A stretch of 64,000 bases of DNA from Microbacterium sp. CFH 31415 (GCF_022538185.1 NZ_JAKYXC010000002.1:62001-126000); one strand, 5' to 3'. Shown: positions 45,710 to 54,612, counted from the stretch's first letter. Made by a program: numbers and translations. The notes: generated by a model not told the origin, from the letters alone.

Positions 45710-45814
45710 TGCTCTGCTCCCGTGGGTGAGGGTCGGTGATCTCGATACGCAACCGGGGGCCGCGCTCGAGCCGCTGGCCGCAGCGCTGATGGCGCCGGCG
45801 ACAACCGTCCTAGC

Positions 45815-47506
45815 CTATGCGCTGTCCTTCTGCGCTTCTCGACGGATGTGGACTCGCGCGTGCTCGATCGCGCCGGGCAGGTCGGTGAAGAGGTGCTTGT
45901 GATGCCGCAGCGAGCTCAGCACGCCCACCGTGCGGAAGAGCTCCTCATGGCCGGGCTGGACGCCCTTGATGAGAACGGTCACCCCGCGCCGCTCGAGGGA
46001 TTGCACGATGTCGCTCAGGATGTGAGCACCGGTCGCGTCGACGAGCTCCAGCTGCGACATCCGAAGGATGACCACGGAAGCCCCCTCCGTGCGTGTGACG
46101 GCGTCGAAGACGCGGTCGGCCGCGGCGAAGAACAGCGGGCCGTCGAACCGGATGATCGCGATGCGGTCGTCTCCCGGCTGCGCGGGCTCGGGCAGCGGCT
46201 CTCGGCTGACGCCGGTGGCGCGCGAGAGGTTGCGCACGGCGAACACCCCTGCGCACAGCACGCCGATCGCCACGGCGACGATCAGATCGAACGAGACGGT
46301 GATCACCGCGGTGATCGCGAATGCGAGGGCATCGGCGCGCGTGGACCGCAGGATCGAGCGGACGGTGGCGGTGTGCACCATGCGGGTGGCCGTGACCATG
46401 AGCACGCCGGCCAGCGCCGCGAGCGGGATCATCCCGACCGGACCGGCAGCTACGAGGACGATCAGGAGCAGCACGACCGCGTGGGTGATCGAAGCCAGCC
46501 GGGTCCGACCCCCGGACCGGACATTGACCGCGGTGCGCGCGATGGCGCCGGTGGCCGGCATCCCTCCGAAAAGTCCCGACCCGATGGAGGCGAGCCCCTG
46601 ACCGACCAGCTCTCTGTCGGGGTCGTACGCGCCGGTGTCGGCGAGGGAGGCCGCGACGCGTGCCGAGAGGAGCGACTCGATGGCGGCGAGCGCGGCGACC
46701 GTCAGCGCCGCCGGCACGAGCGTCACGAGCGTGCCCGGCTCGACGGCGGGGAGTGCCGGAGCGGGCAGGGACGAAGGCAGGACGCCGATCAGTGCGAGCG
46801 GTGACGGCAGCAGCGCGGCCAGTGCGGCGACGAGCACGATGCCGATGAGCGAGCCGGGGAGCGACCGGTGGAGCTTGGGAGCCGCGATCATGCACCCGGC
46901 CACGATCGCGACCGCTCCCAGAGCCCACGGTACGTATGCCCAGTCGGCGCCCGCCAGGGCCTGCACAGCGGCGATCACCGGGTTGGAGCTGTGCTCGTCG
47001 GCGGCAGCAGTCGTGGGCGAGACGAGAAGCGGAACCTGCTGGAGGAAGATGATCACCGCGATCCCGAGGGTGAAGCCCTCGATGACCGGCCACGGGATGA
47101 ACGACACCGCGCGTCCGAGCCGCAGGGCGCCGGCTGCGAGCACGACGATGCCTGCGAGCACGCTCACGGCGGCCACGGCGGCGGCGCCGTGCGTCGCGAC
47201 GATCGGCAGCAGCACGACCACCATCGCCCCCGTCGGACCCGACACCTGCACCGAGGACCCGCCGAAGACGGCCGCGATGAGTCCCGCCACGATGGCCGTG
47301 ATCAGGCCCGCCTCCGCCGAGAGGCCCGAGCTCACGCCGAACCCCAGCGCCAGCGGGAGCGCGACGATGCCGACGGTGACGCCCGCGATCAGATCGCCGC
47401 GCCAGGTGCGGTGGGCGAGGCGGTAATCGGCCGCCGAGGGGAGGAGGGTGAGTGTCGCTGCGCGCAGCCGGCTCCGCTGGGGTGGGGAGGAAGCAGAAGC
47501 GGTCAT
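45815..47506 (-). CDS. SulP-family anion transporter with STAS domain
   Basis: 563 residues. About ten transmembrane helices; family motifs WRGDLIAGVTVGIVALPLALGFG (in parts), VSGPTGAMVVVLLP and LVGQGLASIGSGLFGGMPATGAIARTAVN. The C-terminal STAS domain contains VVILRMSQLELVDATGAHILSDI. SulP members carry sulfate, bicarbonate or other anions; the substrate is not fixed by sequence. The ATG overlaps the stop of an ArsR-type regulator (ATGA), so the transporter is under that regulator. Confidence 0.92.
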   Translation of the reverse strand: MTASASSPPQRSRLRAATLTLLPSAADYRLAHRTWRGDLIAGVTVGIVALPLALGFGVSSGLSAEAGLITAIVAGLIAAVFGGSSVQVSGPTGAMVVVLLPIVATHGAAAVAAVSVLAGIVVLAAGALRLGRAVSFIPWPVIEGFTLGIAVIIFLQQVPLLVSPTTAAADEHSSNPVIAAVQALAGADWAYVPWALGAVAIVAGCMIAAPKLHRSLPGSLIGIVLVAALAALLPSPLALIGVLPSSLPAPALPAVEPGTLVTLVPAALTVAALAAIESLLSARVAASLADTGAYDPDRELVGQGLASIGSGLFGGMPATGAIARTAVNVRSGGRTRLASITHAVVLLLIVLVAAGPVGMIPLAALAGVLMVTATRMVHTATVRSILRSTRADALAFAITAVITVSFDLIVAVAIGVLCAGVFAVRNLSRATGVSREPLPEPAQPGDDRIAIIRFDGPLFFAAADRVFDAVTRTEGASVVILRMSQLELVDATGAHILSDIVQSLERRGVTVLIKGVQPGHEELFRTVGVLSSLRHHKHLFTDLPGAIEHARVHIRREAQKDSA

Positions 47507-47892
47507 GAGTCTGCGTCTGCCGGGCGAGGTGTCGCCGGCGTGAGTTCGGGGAGCTCGTCGACGTCGGCCGCGCGCGCGCCGTCGTTGCGCACGATGTCGC
47601 GCAGCAGCGCTCGTGCGACGGAGAGCAGCTCGGCGACCTTCTCATCGGCGAGGCGATAGTAGACGTGGCTGGCGCGGCGCTCCGACTCGACGAGGCGATG
47701 GCGGCGCAGGACGGCGAGGTGCTGTGAGAGGTGGGATGCCTCGAGCCCCGTCGCCTCCTGCAGCGCAGCGACGCTCACCTCGGGGGCCGCGGCGAGGAGC
47801 TCGAGGATGCGAATGCGGAGGGGGTGGGAGAGGCCCTTGAAGAGGCCGGCCTTCACTTCGTACAGTGGCCGCTGCTGCGGGGATAGTGGCAT
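47503..47892 (-). CDS. ArsR/SmtB-type transcriptional regulator without cysteines
   Basis: 129 residues. Winged helix: LSHPLRIRILELLAAAPEVSVAALQEATGLEASHLSQHLAVLRRHRLVESERRASHVYYRL, read in parts. It contains no Cys at all, so classical thiol-based arsenic, cadmium or persulfide sensing is excluded; a His/Asp site or a non-metal signal is needed. The ATG at 47892 sits at the edge of a palindrome that also covers the -10 element, so autorepression is likely. The transporter gene is coupled downstream. Confidence 0.88.
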   Translation of the reverse strand: MPLSPQQRPLYEVKAGLFKGLSHPLRIRILELLAAAPEVSVAALQEATGLEASHLSQHLAVLRRHRLVESERRASHVYYRLADEKVAELLSVARALLRDIVRNDGARAADVDELPELTPATPRPADADS

Positions 47893-47907
47893 GATGGAAC
47901 CATCATA
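47891..47907 (-). promoter_or_regulatory. Palindromic operator and -10 of the ArsR-SulP operon
   Basis: ATGATGG-AA-CCATCAT (47891-47906) is a perfect 7-bp inverted repeat with 2-base centre. It overlaps a TATGAT -10 on the minus strand (47902-47907) and the first bases of the ATG, so a bound dimer would cover the transcription start. Confidence 0.6.
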
Positions 47908-47942
47908 TCGCGCGGGCGGGACGGGTCCTCCCCTCGGGGTGT

Positions 47943-47948
47943 CAGGAT
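47943..47948 (+). promoter_or_regulatory. Possible -10 (CAGGAT) of hemH
   Basis: CAGGAT is followed by six bases and the GTG at 47955, the same spacing as the TANNNT set but with C in place of the first T. Weak evidence. Confidence 0.3.
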
Positions 47949-47954
47949 GGAGGG

Positions 47955-49169
47955 GTGACACCTGCCGAGCCGCTCAGTGAGCACGCCCCGACTGTTCCGT
48001 TCGCATCGCCGGCCGCGGCATCAGGGGCCCCGCACATAGAGTTTCCGGTCGCCTACGACGGGATCCTGCTTGCAGGTTTCGGCGGCCCCGAGGGGCAGGA
48101 TGAGGTCATCCCGTTCCTGCGCAACGTGACGCGCGGCCGGGGAATCCCCGACGAGCGACTGGAAGAGGTCGCCCACCACTATCGGCACTTCGACGGCATC
48201 AGCCCCATCAATGCCCAGAACCGCGCACTCAAGGCCGCACTCGAAGCCGAGCTCGCATCCCGCGGCATCGACCTGCCCGTGTACTGGGGGAATCGCAACT
48301 GGGCTCCGTATCTGGAGGAGGCGGTGCAGGATGCCGCGGCATCCGGTCACTCGAATCTGCTCGCCCTCGCGACCAGTGCCTACTCGTCGTTCTCGAGCTG
48401 TCGTCAGTACCGCGAGGACTTCGCGCGCGTCCTCGACGCGACGGGCCTCGGGGAATCGGTGACGATCGACAAGGTCCGCCAGTTCTTCGACCACCCCGGG
48501 TTCGTGCAGCCCTTCATCGACGGTGTGCGGGACGCCGTCGGCGGTTTCCTGGCCGACGGGCTGCCGCCCGAGTCCGTGCGCGTGCTCTTCTCGACCCACA
48601 GCATCCCGACCGCCGACGCCGAGCGCTCCGGTCCACGCGAAGGCGACCCGCACCACCTCGAATGGGGCGAGGGAGGAGCCTACGCCGCGCAGCACCTCGC
48701 CGTCGCCGAGGTCGTCATGTCGGCGGTCGCCGCCGAGATCCCTGCGGCTGCGCGCGTCGGCTGGGAGCTCGTGTACCAGTCGCGCTCCGGCCCGCCCACC
48801 CAGCCGTGGCTCGAGCCCGATGTCAACGACGTCATCGCCGACCTGCCGGGTGCGGGCGTGGAGGCGGTCGCGATCGTGCCGCTCGGCTTCATGAGCGATC
48901 ACATGGAGGTGCTCTGGGACCTCGACACCGAGGCGACGGATGCTGCGGCCGAAGCGGGCCTGCGCTCGGTGCGCACGCCGACCCCCGGCGTCGACCCGGC
49001 GTTCGTGTCGGGCCTCGTCGACCTCGTCGAGGAGCGACTTCGGGGCACGGCCGCAGCGGACCGCCCGCACCTCACCGACCTGGGCCCGTGGTTCGACGTC
49101 TGCCGCCCCGCCTGCTGCGAGAACGTGCGCGCGGGATTCAAGCCCGCGGCGGCCGGCGTGGCGCCCTGA
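47955..49169 (+). CDS. hemH: Ferrochelatase (coproporphyrin type likely)
   Basis: Inserts Fe(II) into a porphyrin in haem synthesis; Actinobacteria use the coproporphyrin route. 404 residues. DGILLAGFGGPEGQDEV at the N-terminus, YWGNRNWAPYLEEAV, and the metal-site His in LFSTHSIP with the distal Glu region WELVYQSRSGPPTQPWLEPD. A Cys in FSSCRQYRE plus the C-terminal cluster CRPACC are placed like [2Fe-2S] ligands of actinobacterial ferrochelatases. An N-terminal extension of about 30 residues is unstructured. The GTG start is provisional. Divergent from the ArsR gene. Confidence 0.92.
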   Translation: MTPAEPLSEHAPTVPFASPAAASGAPHIEFPVAYDGILLAGFGGPEGQDEVIPFLRNVTRGRGIPDERLEEVAHHYRHFDGISPINAQNRALKAALEAELASRGIDLPVYWGNRNWAPYLEEAVQDAAASGHSNLLALATSAYSSFSSCRQYREDFARVLDATGLGESVTIDKVRQFFDHPGFVQPFIDGVRDAVGGFLADGLPPESVRVLFSTHSIPTADAERSGPREGDPHHLEWGEGGAYAAQHLAVAEVVMSAVAAEIPAAARVGWELVYQSRSGPPTQPWLEPDVNDVIADLPGAGVEAVAIVPLGFMSDHMEVLWDLDTEATDAAAEAGLRSVRTPTPGVDPAFVSGLVDLVEERLRGTAAADRPHLTDLGPWFDVCRPACCENVRAGFKPAAAGVAP

Positions 49170-49210
49170 CGGACCGCGCAACCTGCCCGAAGCGTCCCCG
49201 CACCGCTCCC

Positions 49211-49216
49211 TAGGAT
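49211..49216 (+). promoter_or_regulatory. Leaderless -10 (TAGGAT) of rpiB
   Basis: TAGGAT, seven bases, then ATG at 49224. Confidence 0.6.
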
Positions 49217-49223
49217 TGACCTC

Positions 49224-49769
49224 ATGCGCATCCATATCGCGACCGACCACGCCGGCCTCGAGTTCTCCACCCAGCTGCAGCACCACCTCGCGGCCGCCGG
49301 TCACGAGGTCGTCGACCACGGGCCGATCGACTACGACCCCCTCGACGACTACCCGGCGTTCTGCATCCGCGCGGCGCAGGCCGTGGTGCGCGATCAGGCG
49401 GCGGGCATCGAGACCCTCGGTGTCGTCTTCGGCGGCTCCGGCAACGGCGAGCAGATCGCGGCGAACAAGGTCGTGGGCGTCCGCGCCGCGCTCGCCTGGA
49501 GCATCGCCACCGCCGAGCTCGCCCGCGAGCACAACGACGCGAACGTCATCGCTATCGGCGCCCGTCAGCACACCTTCGAAGAGGCGGTGTCGTTCATCGA
49601 CCGCTTCATCGCCACGCCGTTCTCGGGCGAGGAGCGCCACGCGCGCCGCATCGCGCAGCTCGCCGCGTACGAGGAGGACGGTGCGCTCCAGCCCGACCCT
49701 CGTTCGACGACCGGACAGCCCGACGTGCTCGCGGCGGACGACAGCTCGTTCGACCCCGAGGCAGGCTGA
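49224..49769 (+). CDS. rpiB: Ribose-5-phosphate isomerase B
   Basis: Interconverts ribose-5-phosphate and ribulose-5-phosphate in the pentose phosphate pathway. 181 residues: IHIATDHAGLEF, VVFGGSGNGEQIAANKV (the anion-binding loop), and LAREHNDANVIAIGARQHT. The catalytic Cys of E. coli RpiB is replaced in actinobacterial enzymes by the loop GSGNGEQ, as here. A C-terminal acidic tail of about 25 residues is extra. The next gene starts six bases later. Confidence 0.93.
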   Translation: MRIHIATDHAGLEFSTQLQHHLAAAGHEVVDHGPIDYDPLDDYPAFCIRAAQAVVRDQAAGIETLGVVFGGSGNGEQIAANKVVGVRAALAWSIATAELAREHNDANVIAIGARQHTFEEAVSFIDRFIATPFSGEERHARRIAQLAAYEEDGALQPDPRSTTGQPDVLAADDSSFDPEAG

Positions 49770-49775
49770 CCGAGC

Positions 49776-50780
49776 GTGCCCGAGGGCCATTCCGTCCACC
49801 GCATCGCGCGTCAGTTCGACCGCAACTTCGTCGGTCGTGACGTCGCGGCGTCGAGCCCGCAAGGACGCTTCGCCGAAGGTGCGGCGGTGATCGACGGGCG
49901 CACGGCCACCGCCGTTCGCGCCGTGGGCAAGCAGATGTTCCTCGAGTTCGACGACGACCTGACGCTGCGCGTCCACCTGGGCCTCTACGGCGCCTGGGAT
50001 TTCGCGGGCGAGATCCTCGTCGACCCGACCATCGCCTCGGCGAACGGCCGCATGGGGCAGACGAATCAGCGCGGCACCGCCCTCGCGGACGACGATCCGA
50101 TCCTGGACGATGCGGGCGAGAACTCGCTCACCTCGATCGGCGCGCCCCGACGGACCCGTGTGCACGTGCGCATGTCGGAGCAGACCACGGGACTGGCCGA
50201 TGACGGCGATGTCTGGCCGCCTCCGGTGGTCGGCCAGGTGCGCCTGCGCCTGCTGACGGAATCGACCGCCGCCGACCTGCGGGGGCCGACGGCGTGCGAG
50301 CTGCAGACCCCCGATGAAGTGGCCGCGACCATCGCGAAGCTGGGACCCGATCCGCTGGTCGACGACGTGATGGAGGGGGAGCAGCGCTTCACTAAGGTGG
50401 TGCGGCGCAAGCCCACTCCGATCGGCCTGCTGCTCATGGACCAGTCCGTCGTGAGCGGTATCGGCAATGTGTACCGTGCCGAGCTGCTCTTCCGGGCGCG
50501 GCAGGACCCCCACACGCCCGGACGCGAGGTGCCCGAGGAGACGGTGCACGAACTCTGGCGCGACTGGGTGCGCCTGCTCGCGATCGGCGTCGAGACCGGT
50601 CAGATGATGACGATGGACGACCTCGATCCCGGCGCGTATCGACGGGCCATGGCGAGCCGCGACGACCGGCACTGGGTGTACCACCGTGCGGGGCTGCCCT
50701 GTCGCATCTGCGGCACCGAGATCGTCGTCGAAGAGGTGGCCACACGCAAGCTCTACTGGTGCCCGAACTGCCAGCGCTGA
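49776..50780 (+). CDS. Fpg/Nei-family DNA glycosylase (endonuclease VIII-like)
   Basis: Base-excision repair enzyme for oxidised bases. 334 residues. After Met removal the N-terminus is Pro-Glu-Gly-His (MPEGHSVHRIARQF), providing Pro nucleophile and catalytic Glu. The helix-two-turn-helix region has LLMDQSVVSGIGNVYRAELLF, and the C-terminal zinc finger reads CRICGTEI, then CPNC. The Nei2-like N-terminus and overall length suggest the Nei branch rather than MutM. GTG start six bases after the rpiB stop; the two are probably co-transcribed. Confidence 0.9.
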   Translation: MPEGHSVHRIARQFDRNFVGRDVAASSPQGRFAEGAAVIDGRTATAVRAVGKQMFLEFDDDLTLRVHLGLYGAWDFAGEILVDPTIASANGRMGQTNQRGTALADDDPILDDAGENSLTSIGAPRRTRVHVRMSEQTTGLADDGDVWPPPVVGQVRLRLLTESTAADLRGPTACELQTPDEVAATIAKLGPDPLVDDVMEGEQRFTKVVRRKPTPIGLLLMDQSVVSGIGNVYRAELLFRARQDPHTPGREVPEETVHELWRDWVRLLAIGVETGQMMTMDDLDPGAYRRAMASRDDRHWVYHRAGLPCRICGTEIVVEEVATRKLYWCPNCQR

Positions 50781-50788
50781 GCCGACCC

Positions 50789-50794
50789 TAGGCT
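50789..50794 (+). promoter_or_regulatory. Leaderless -10 (TAGGCT) of the PaiB-like gene
   Basis: TAGGCT, seven bases, then ATG at 50802. Confidence 0.6.
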
Positions 50795-50801
50795 GGAGTC
50801 C

Positions 50802-51443
50802 ATGCGTCAGAACCCGAGCTTCGCCATGACCGATGTCGGCGAGCTGCGTCGCCTCGTCGAGCTCAACCCGTGGGTCACCCTCGTCAGCCAGACCGATGCG
50901 GGCCTCGTCGCCTCGCACTACGCCGTGCTCCTCGACGACGGCCGCGACGACCTCACGATCGTGGGTCACGTCGGCCGGCCTGACGACATGATCCACGGTC
51001 TCGGTGAGCGCGAGCTGCTGGTGGTCGTGCAAGGGCCCCACGGCTACATCTCGCCCGGCTGGTACCCGGACGGACCCAACGTGCCGACGTGGAACTTCGT
51101 CTCGGCTCACCTGACCGGTGTGCCCGAGCTCCTCACTCCGCAGGAGAACCTCGAGGTGCTCGACCGCCTGGTCGCACGCTTCGAGCGTGGGATGCCGCAG
51201 CCGCGCCTCCTCTGGGAGCCGCCGAACGATGCGGAGTACGTCACCAAGCTCGAGCGCGGCACCGTCGGATTCCGCCTCACGCCGACCCGTGTCGTCGCCA
51301 AGCGCAAGCTCAGCCAGAACCGTCCCGATGACGTGGTCGAGACGATCATCGCGGAACTCGAAGCGGGGGCAGGACCGTACGCCGACCCGCGCCTCGCCGG
51401 CGAGATGCGGCGCGACCTCGACACCCGGAGGGCGGCCCGATGA
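50802..51443 (+). CDS. FMN-binding PaiB-like protein
   Basis: 213 residues, PaiB/FMN-binding split-barrel family, often named negative transcriptional regulator. The start MRQNPSFAMTDVGELRRLV, the strand LVASHYAVLLDD, VVVQGPHGYISPGWYPDGPNVPTWNF and the C-terminal KLSQNRPDDVVETIIAELE are characteristic. A DNA-binding domain is not visible, so an enzymatic or flavin-binding role is as likely as regulation. Its stop overlaps the amidohydrolase start (ATGA). Confidence 0.85.
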   Translation: MRQNPSFAMTDVGELRRLVELNPWVTLVSQTDAGLVASHYAVLLDDGRDDLTIVGHVGRPDDMIHGLGERELLVVVQGPHGYISPGWYPDGPNVPTWNFVSAHLTGVPELLTPQENLEVLDRLVARFERGMPQPRLLWEPPNDAEYVTKLERGTVGFRLTPTRVVAKRKLSQNRPDDVVETIIAELEAGAGPYADPRLAGEMRRDLDTRRAAR

Positions 51444-52945
51444 CCCTTCAACGCGGTGACAGGCCCGACGTCCTCGCGAACGTCCGCCTGAGTGGTGCGG
51501 AGCGCACCGACCCCTTCCTCGACGAGCCGGTCGACGTGCACCTCGCCGACGGGTTCGTCGTCGACATCGCGCCGGCGGGCGCCCTCGCCCGGCACGGCGC
51601 TGTGCTCGACGCTCGCGGGGCGTGGCTGATCCCCGGACTGTGGGACCACCACGTGCATGTCGTGCAGTGGGCGCTGGCCGCACAACGCGAGCCACTCGGC
51701 GGAGCGACCTCGGCTGCTCACGCGGCTGCCATCATGGGCGCCGCGGCGCCGCTTCCCGACGGCCGACGCGTCGGTACGGGGTTCCGCGACGCCCTGTGGA
51801 GCGAACCTCCCACGCTCGAGACGCTCGACGCGGCGACCGGCGAGGTCCCTACCTACCTGATCAATGCCGACGTGCACAGCGTGTGGCTCAACACCGCGGC
51901 GCTGCGGCGCGAGGGGTTCGAGCCGGACGGCACCGGCATCCTGCGCGAGGACCCGGCGTTCGAGATCTCGCGCCGCCTCAACGCGGTGCCGGCGCAGGTC
52001 GCGGATCCTCTGGTCGAGAGGATGGCACGGGATGCCGCCGCCCGCGGCGTCGTGGGACTGGTCGACCTCGACATGGCGTGGAACGAAGAGGCGTGGGCGC
52101 GCCGGATCGGCCGGGGCTTCGACACGCTGCGCGTGGAGTTCGGGATCTACCCGGAGTTCCTCGACCGCGCCGTCGCCGAGGGACTTCAGACGGGCGATGC
52201 GGCGCGGGGCGCGGCATCCGATCTCGCCCGTGTCGGCCCGCTGAAGGTGATCACCGACGGCTCCCTCGGAACCCGCACCGCGGCGACCTCCCATGCCTAC
52301 CCGGGAGACCCGCACAACCACGGGATGCTCACGGTCGACAGCGCGACGCTCGTCGACCTCATGACCCGCGCGACCGGAGCGGGGATCGCCTCGGCGATCC
52401 ACGCGATCGGGGACGTCGCGAACTCGGCAGCCCTCGATGCGTTCGCCGCGACCGGCGCCTGGGGCACGATCGAACACGCGCAGCTGGTCGCGCACGCCGA
52501 CATCCCGCGCTTCGCCCGGCTGGGCGTCGGAGTGAGCGTCCAGCCCGAGCACGCGATCGACGATCGCGACCTCACCGACACGATCTGGGCCGAGCAGACG
52601 GCGCAGCCCTATCCGCTGCGGTCGCTCGACGACTCCGGCGCGAACCTGCTCTTCGGATCGGACGCCCCTGTGTCGCCGCTCGACCCGTGGGCCGCGATGG
52701 CGGCAGCGGTCTTCCGCACGCGCGACGGGCGCGAGCCGTGGCAGGCTGCGCAGAGCGTGCGGGCCGAGGTCGCCCTCGGCGCATCGACGCACGGCGGCTC
52801 GGCCGCTCCGGCGCGCATCGAGCCGGGCGCACGGGCCGACCTGGCCGTCTGCGCGCACGACCCGCTCGCGGCGGACCACGAGCAGCTGCGCGGCATGAGC
52901 GTCACCGCCACCCTCCTCGGCGGCCGGCTGACGCACCTCGCGTAG
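51440..52945 (+). CDS. Amidohydrolase family protein (YtcJ-like)
   Basis: 501 residues. Metal-dependent hydrolase of the amidohydrolase-3 group: the first metal site in LWDHHVHVVQWALA, VITDGSLGTRTAATSH, the later site in SAIHAIGDVANSAALDAF, and the conserved LLFGSDAPVSPLDPWAAM with the catalytic Asp. Substrate unknown; relatives hydrolyse formamides, imides or N-acyl compounds. ATG overlaps the PaiB-like gene stop, so the two are translationally coupled. Confidence 0.87.
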   Translation: MTLQRGDRPDVLANVRLSGAERTDPFLDEPVDVHLADGFVVDIAPAGALARHGAVLDARGAWLIPGLWDHHVHVVQWALAAQREPLGGATSAAHAAAIMGAAAPLPDGRRVGTGFRDALWSEPPTLETLDAATGEVPTYLINADVHSVWLNTAALRREGFEPDGTGILREDPAFEISRRLNAVPAQVADPLVERMARDAAARGVVGLVDLDMAWNEEAWARRIGRGFDTLRVEFGIYPEFLDRAVAEGLQTGDAARGAASDLARVGPLKVITDGSLGTRTAATSHAYPGDPHNHGMLTVDSATLVDLMTRATGAGIASAIHAIGDVANSAALDAFAATGAWGTIEHAQLVAHADIPRFARLGVGVSVQPEHAIDDRDLTDTIWAEQTAQPYPLRSLDDSGANLLFGSDAPVSPLDPWAAMAAAVFRTRDGREPWQAAQSVRAEVALGASTHGGSAAPARIEPGARADLAVCAHDPLAADHEQLRGMSVTATLLGGRLTHLA

Positions 52946-52976
52946 CCGACCCGGCGCCTCATCCGGGGGACAACCC

Positions 52977-52995
52977 CCCTCCCGGTTCGGGAGGG
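52977..52995. terminator. Hairpin between the amidohydrolase and multicopper oxidase genes
   Basis: CCCTCCCG/CGGGAGGG stem of 8 bp with a 3-base loop, 32 bases past the amidohydrolase stop and 43 before the next ATG. No T-run; terminator or leader structure. Confidence 0.45.
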
Positions 52996-53025
52996 AGTCG
53001 GATGCCGCCTCCCGCGTGCTCTGGC

Positions 53026-53031
53026 GAGGCT
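53026..53031 (+). promoter_or_regulatory. Possible -10 (GAGGCT) of the multicopper oxidase operon
   Basis: GAGGCT is followed by six bases and ATG 53038, the window's usual spacing, but with G instead of the first T. Weak. Confidence 0.25.
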
Positions 53032-53037
53032 GGAGGC

Positions 53038-54612
53038 ATGGTTTCCGCTCTGCCCTCGCCGCCTTCTCCGCCGCTGCCGCCCGCGCCGCCGGTGGTTGCG
53101 CCGCGCCGCCGGCGGCGGGTGGTGGCGATCCTCGTCGCCGTCCCGCTCGCCCTGGTGATCCTGCTGATCGCAGCCGGCGCGATCTGGTTCGGGTCGAACA
53201 GTGCACGGCCAACGCCGCCGGCGGCGGGTGAGTTCACTTTCGAGCAGCCGCTGCGGATCCCCGAACTCGCACCGTCGAAGGTCGAGGACGGCGTGCGGGT
53301 CTTCGAGCTCGACGCCGGCGAGGGCCGCACGTCCTTCTTGGGCGGCACCGAGACGCCCACGCTCGGCTACAACGGCTCGTACCTCGGCCCGACGCTCGTC
53401 GCCGCCCGCGGTGAGGACGTGCGGGTGGAGGTGACCAACCGCCTCGCCGAGAGCACGACCGTGCACTGGCACGGCATGCACCTGCCCGCCGCGATGGACG
53501 GCGGACCGCACACGCCGATCGCCGCCGGGGCGACCTGGCGGCCGCAGTGGACCATCGACCAGCCCGCCGCTTCCCTCTGGTACCACCCGCACCTCCACGG
53601 GCGCACCCGCGAGCAGGTCGACGCCGGCCTCGCGGGGATGTTCATCATCCAGGACGAGGAGGAGGCTGCCTTGCCGCTGCCGCGCGAGTACGGCGTGGAC
53701 GACATCCCGGTCATCGTGCAGGATCGGTCCTTCAGCGCAGACGGTGCCTTCTCCGGCAGCATCGGCATGCAGTTCGACGGCGTGCTCGGCGACACGATCC
53801 TCGTGAACGGCACCGTCGCGCCGTACCTCGATGTGACGACCGAGCACGTGCGCCTGCGCCTGCTGAACGGGTCCAGTGCGCGCATGTACGACTTCACCTT
53901 CGCCGACGGTCGAGAGTTCGCGCTCATCGGCACCGACGGCGGCCTCCTCGAGGAACCCTTCGCGTCGACGAGCGTGCCGCTGTCGCCGGGGGAGCGTGCC
54001 GAGATCGTCGTCGCTCTATCGCCCGGTGAGCGTGTCGCCCTGCGATCGCAGGCGCCCGACCCGGCCCTCCACGCCGGCGGTGCAGCTTTCGACGTGCTCG
54101 AGCTGCGGGCCGCGGCATCCCTCCTCCCGTCTCCCGAGCTTCCGAAGACGCTCGCCGACATGCCGGAGGCGGATGAATCGGATGCCGCGGCCCACCGCTC
54201 GTTCGAGATGTCGGGGCACAGCATCAATGACCGCCAGATGGACCTGGGCCGTTCGGACGTCGTCGCCACCGTCGACACGAGCGAGGTCTGGTCCGTCCAC
54301 AACAACAATCCGCTGCCGCACTCGTTCCACGTCCACGACACGCAGTTCCGCGTGCTGAGCGTGGACGGCCGGAAGCCGCCGGCGCGGCTGTCGGGCTGGA
54401 AGGACACGATCGCGCTCGAGCAGGACCGCGAGTACCGGCTGCTCGTGCGGTTCGAGGACTACGCCGATCCGACCACTCCGTACATGTATCACTGCCACCT
54501 GCTGTGGCACGAGGACCAGGGCATGATGGGACAGTTCCTGGTCGTCGAGCCGGGCCAAGAGCCCGACCTGCGACGTCCCGAGGGAGATTCCGATGACCAC
54601 CATGACCACTGA
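53038..54612 (+). CDS. Multicopper oxidase, membrane-anchored
   Basis: 524 residues. A Pro-rich start, an RRRRR stretch and one hydrophobic segment (VAILVAVPLALVILLIAAGAIWFG) anchor it on the outer face. Three cupredoxin domains carry all copper motifs: HWHGMH at residue 143, WYHPHLHG at about 181-188, HSFHVHD at 428, and HCHLLWHEDQGMMG at 485 with the type 1 Met. It resembles CueO-like cuprous or phenol oxidases. It ends in a His/Asp-rich tail (DDHHDH). The histidine kinase gene starts 20 bases before its stop, so oxidase and two-component system form one unit. Confidence 0.9.
   Translation: MVSALPSPPSPPLPPAPPVVAPRRRRRVVAILVAVPLALVILLIAAGAIWFGSNSARPTPPAAGEFTFEQPLRIPELAPSKVEDGVRVFELDAGEGRTSFLGGTETPTLGYNGSYLGPTLVAARGEDVRVEVTNRLAESTTVHWHGMHLPAAMDGGPHTPIAAGATWRPQWTIDQPAASLWYHPHLHGRTREQVDAGLAGMFIIQDEEEAALPLPREYGVDDIPVIVQDRSFSADGAFSGSIGMQFDGVLGDTILVNGTVAPYLDVTTEHVRLRLLNGSSARMYDFTFADGREFALIGTDGGLLEEPFASTSVPLSPGERAEIVVALSPGERVALRSQAPDPALHAGGAAFDVLELRAAASLLPSPELPKTLADMPEADESDAAAHRSFEMSGHSINDRQMDLGRSDVVATVDTSEVWSVHNNNPLPHSFHVHDTQFRVLSVDGRKPPARLSGWKDTIALEQDREYRLLVRFEDYADPTTPYMYHCHLLWHEDQGMMGQFLVVEPGQEPDLRRPEGDSDDHHDH

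Noticed and set aside
43058..45739. Long plus-strand open frame over pepN
   Set aside because: Antisense to a complete M1 aminopeptidase; composition is Arg/Val/Gly-biased with no domain.
48021..51695. Very long open frame on the minus strand across hemH, rpiB and the glycosylase gene
   Set aside because: It is antisense to several genes with clear homology; Arg/Gly/Asp/His-rich translation is typical of GC-rich shadow frames.
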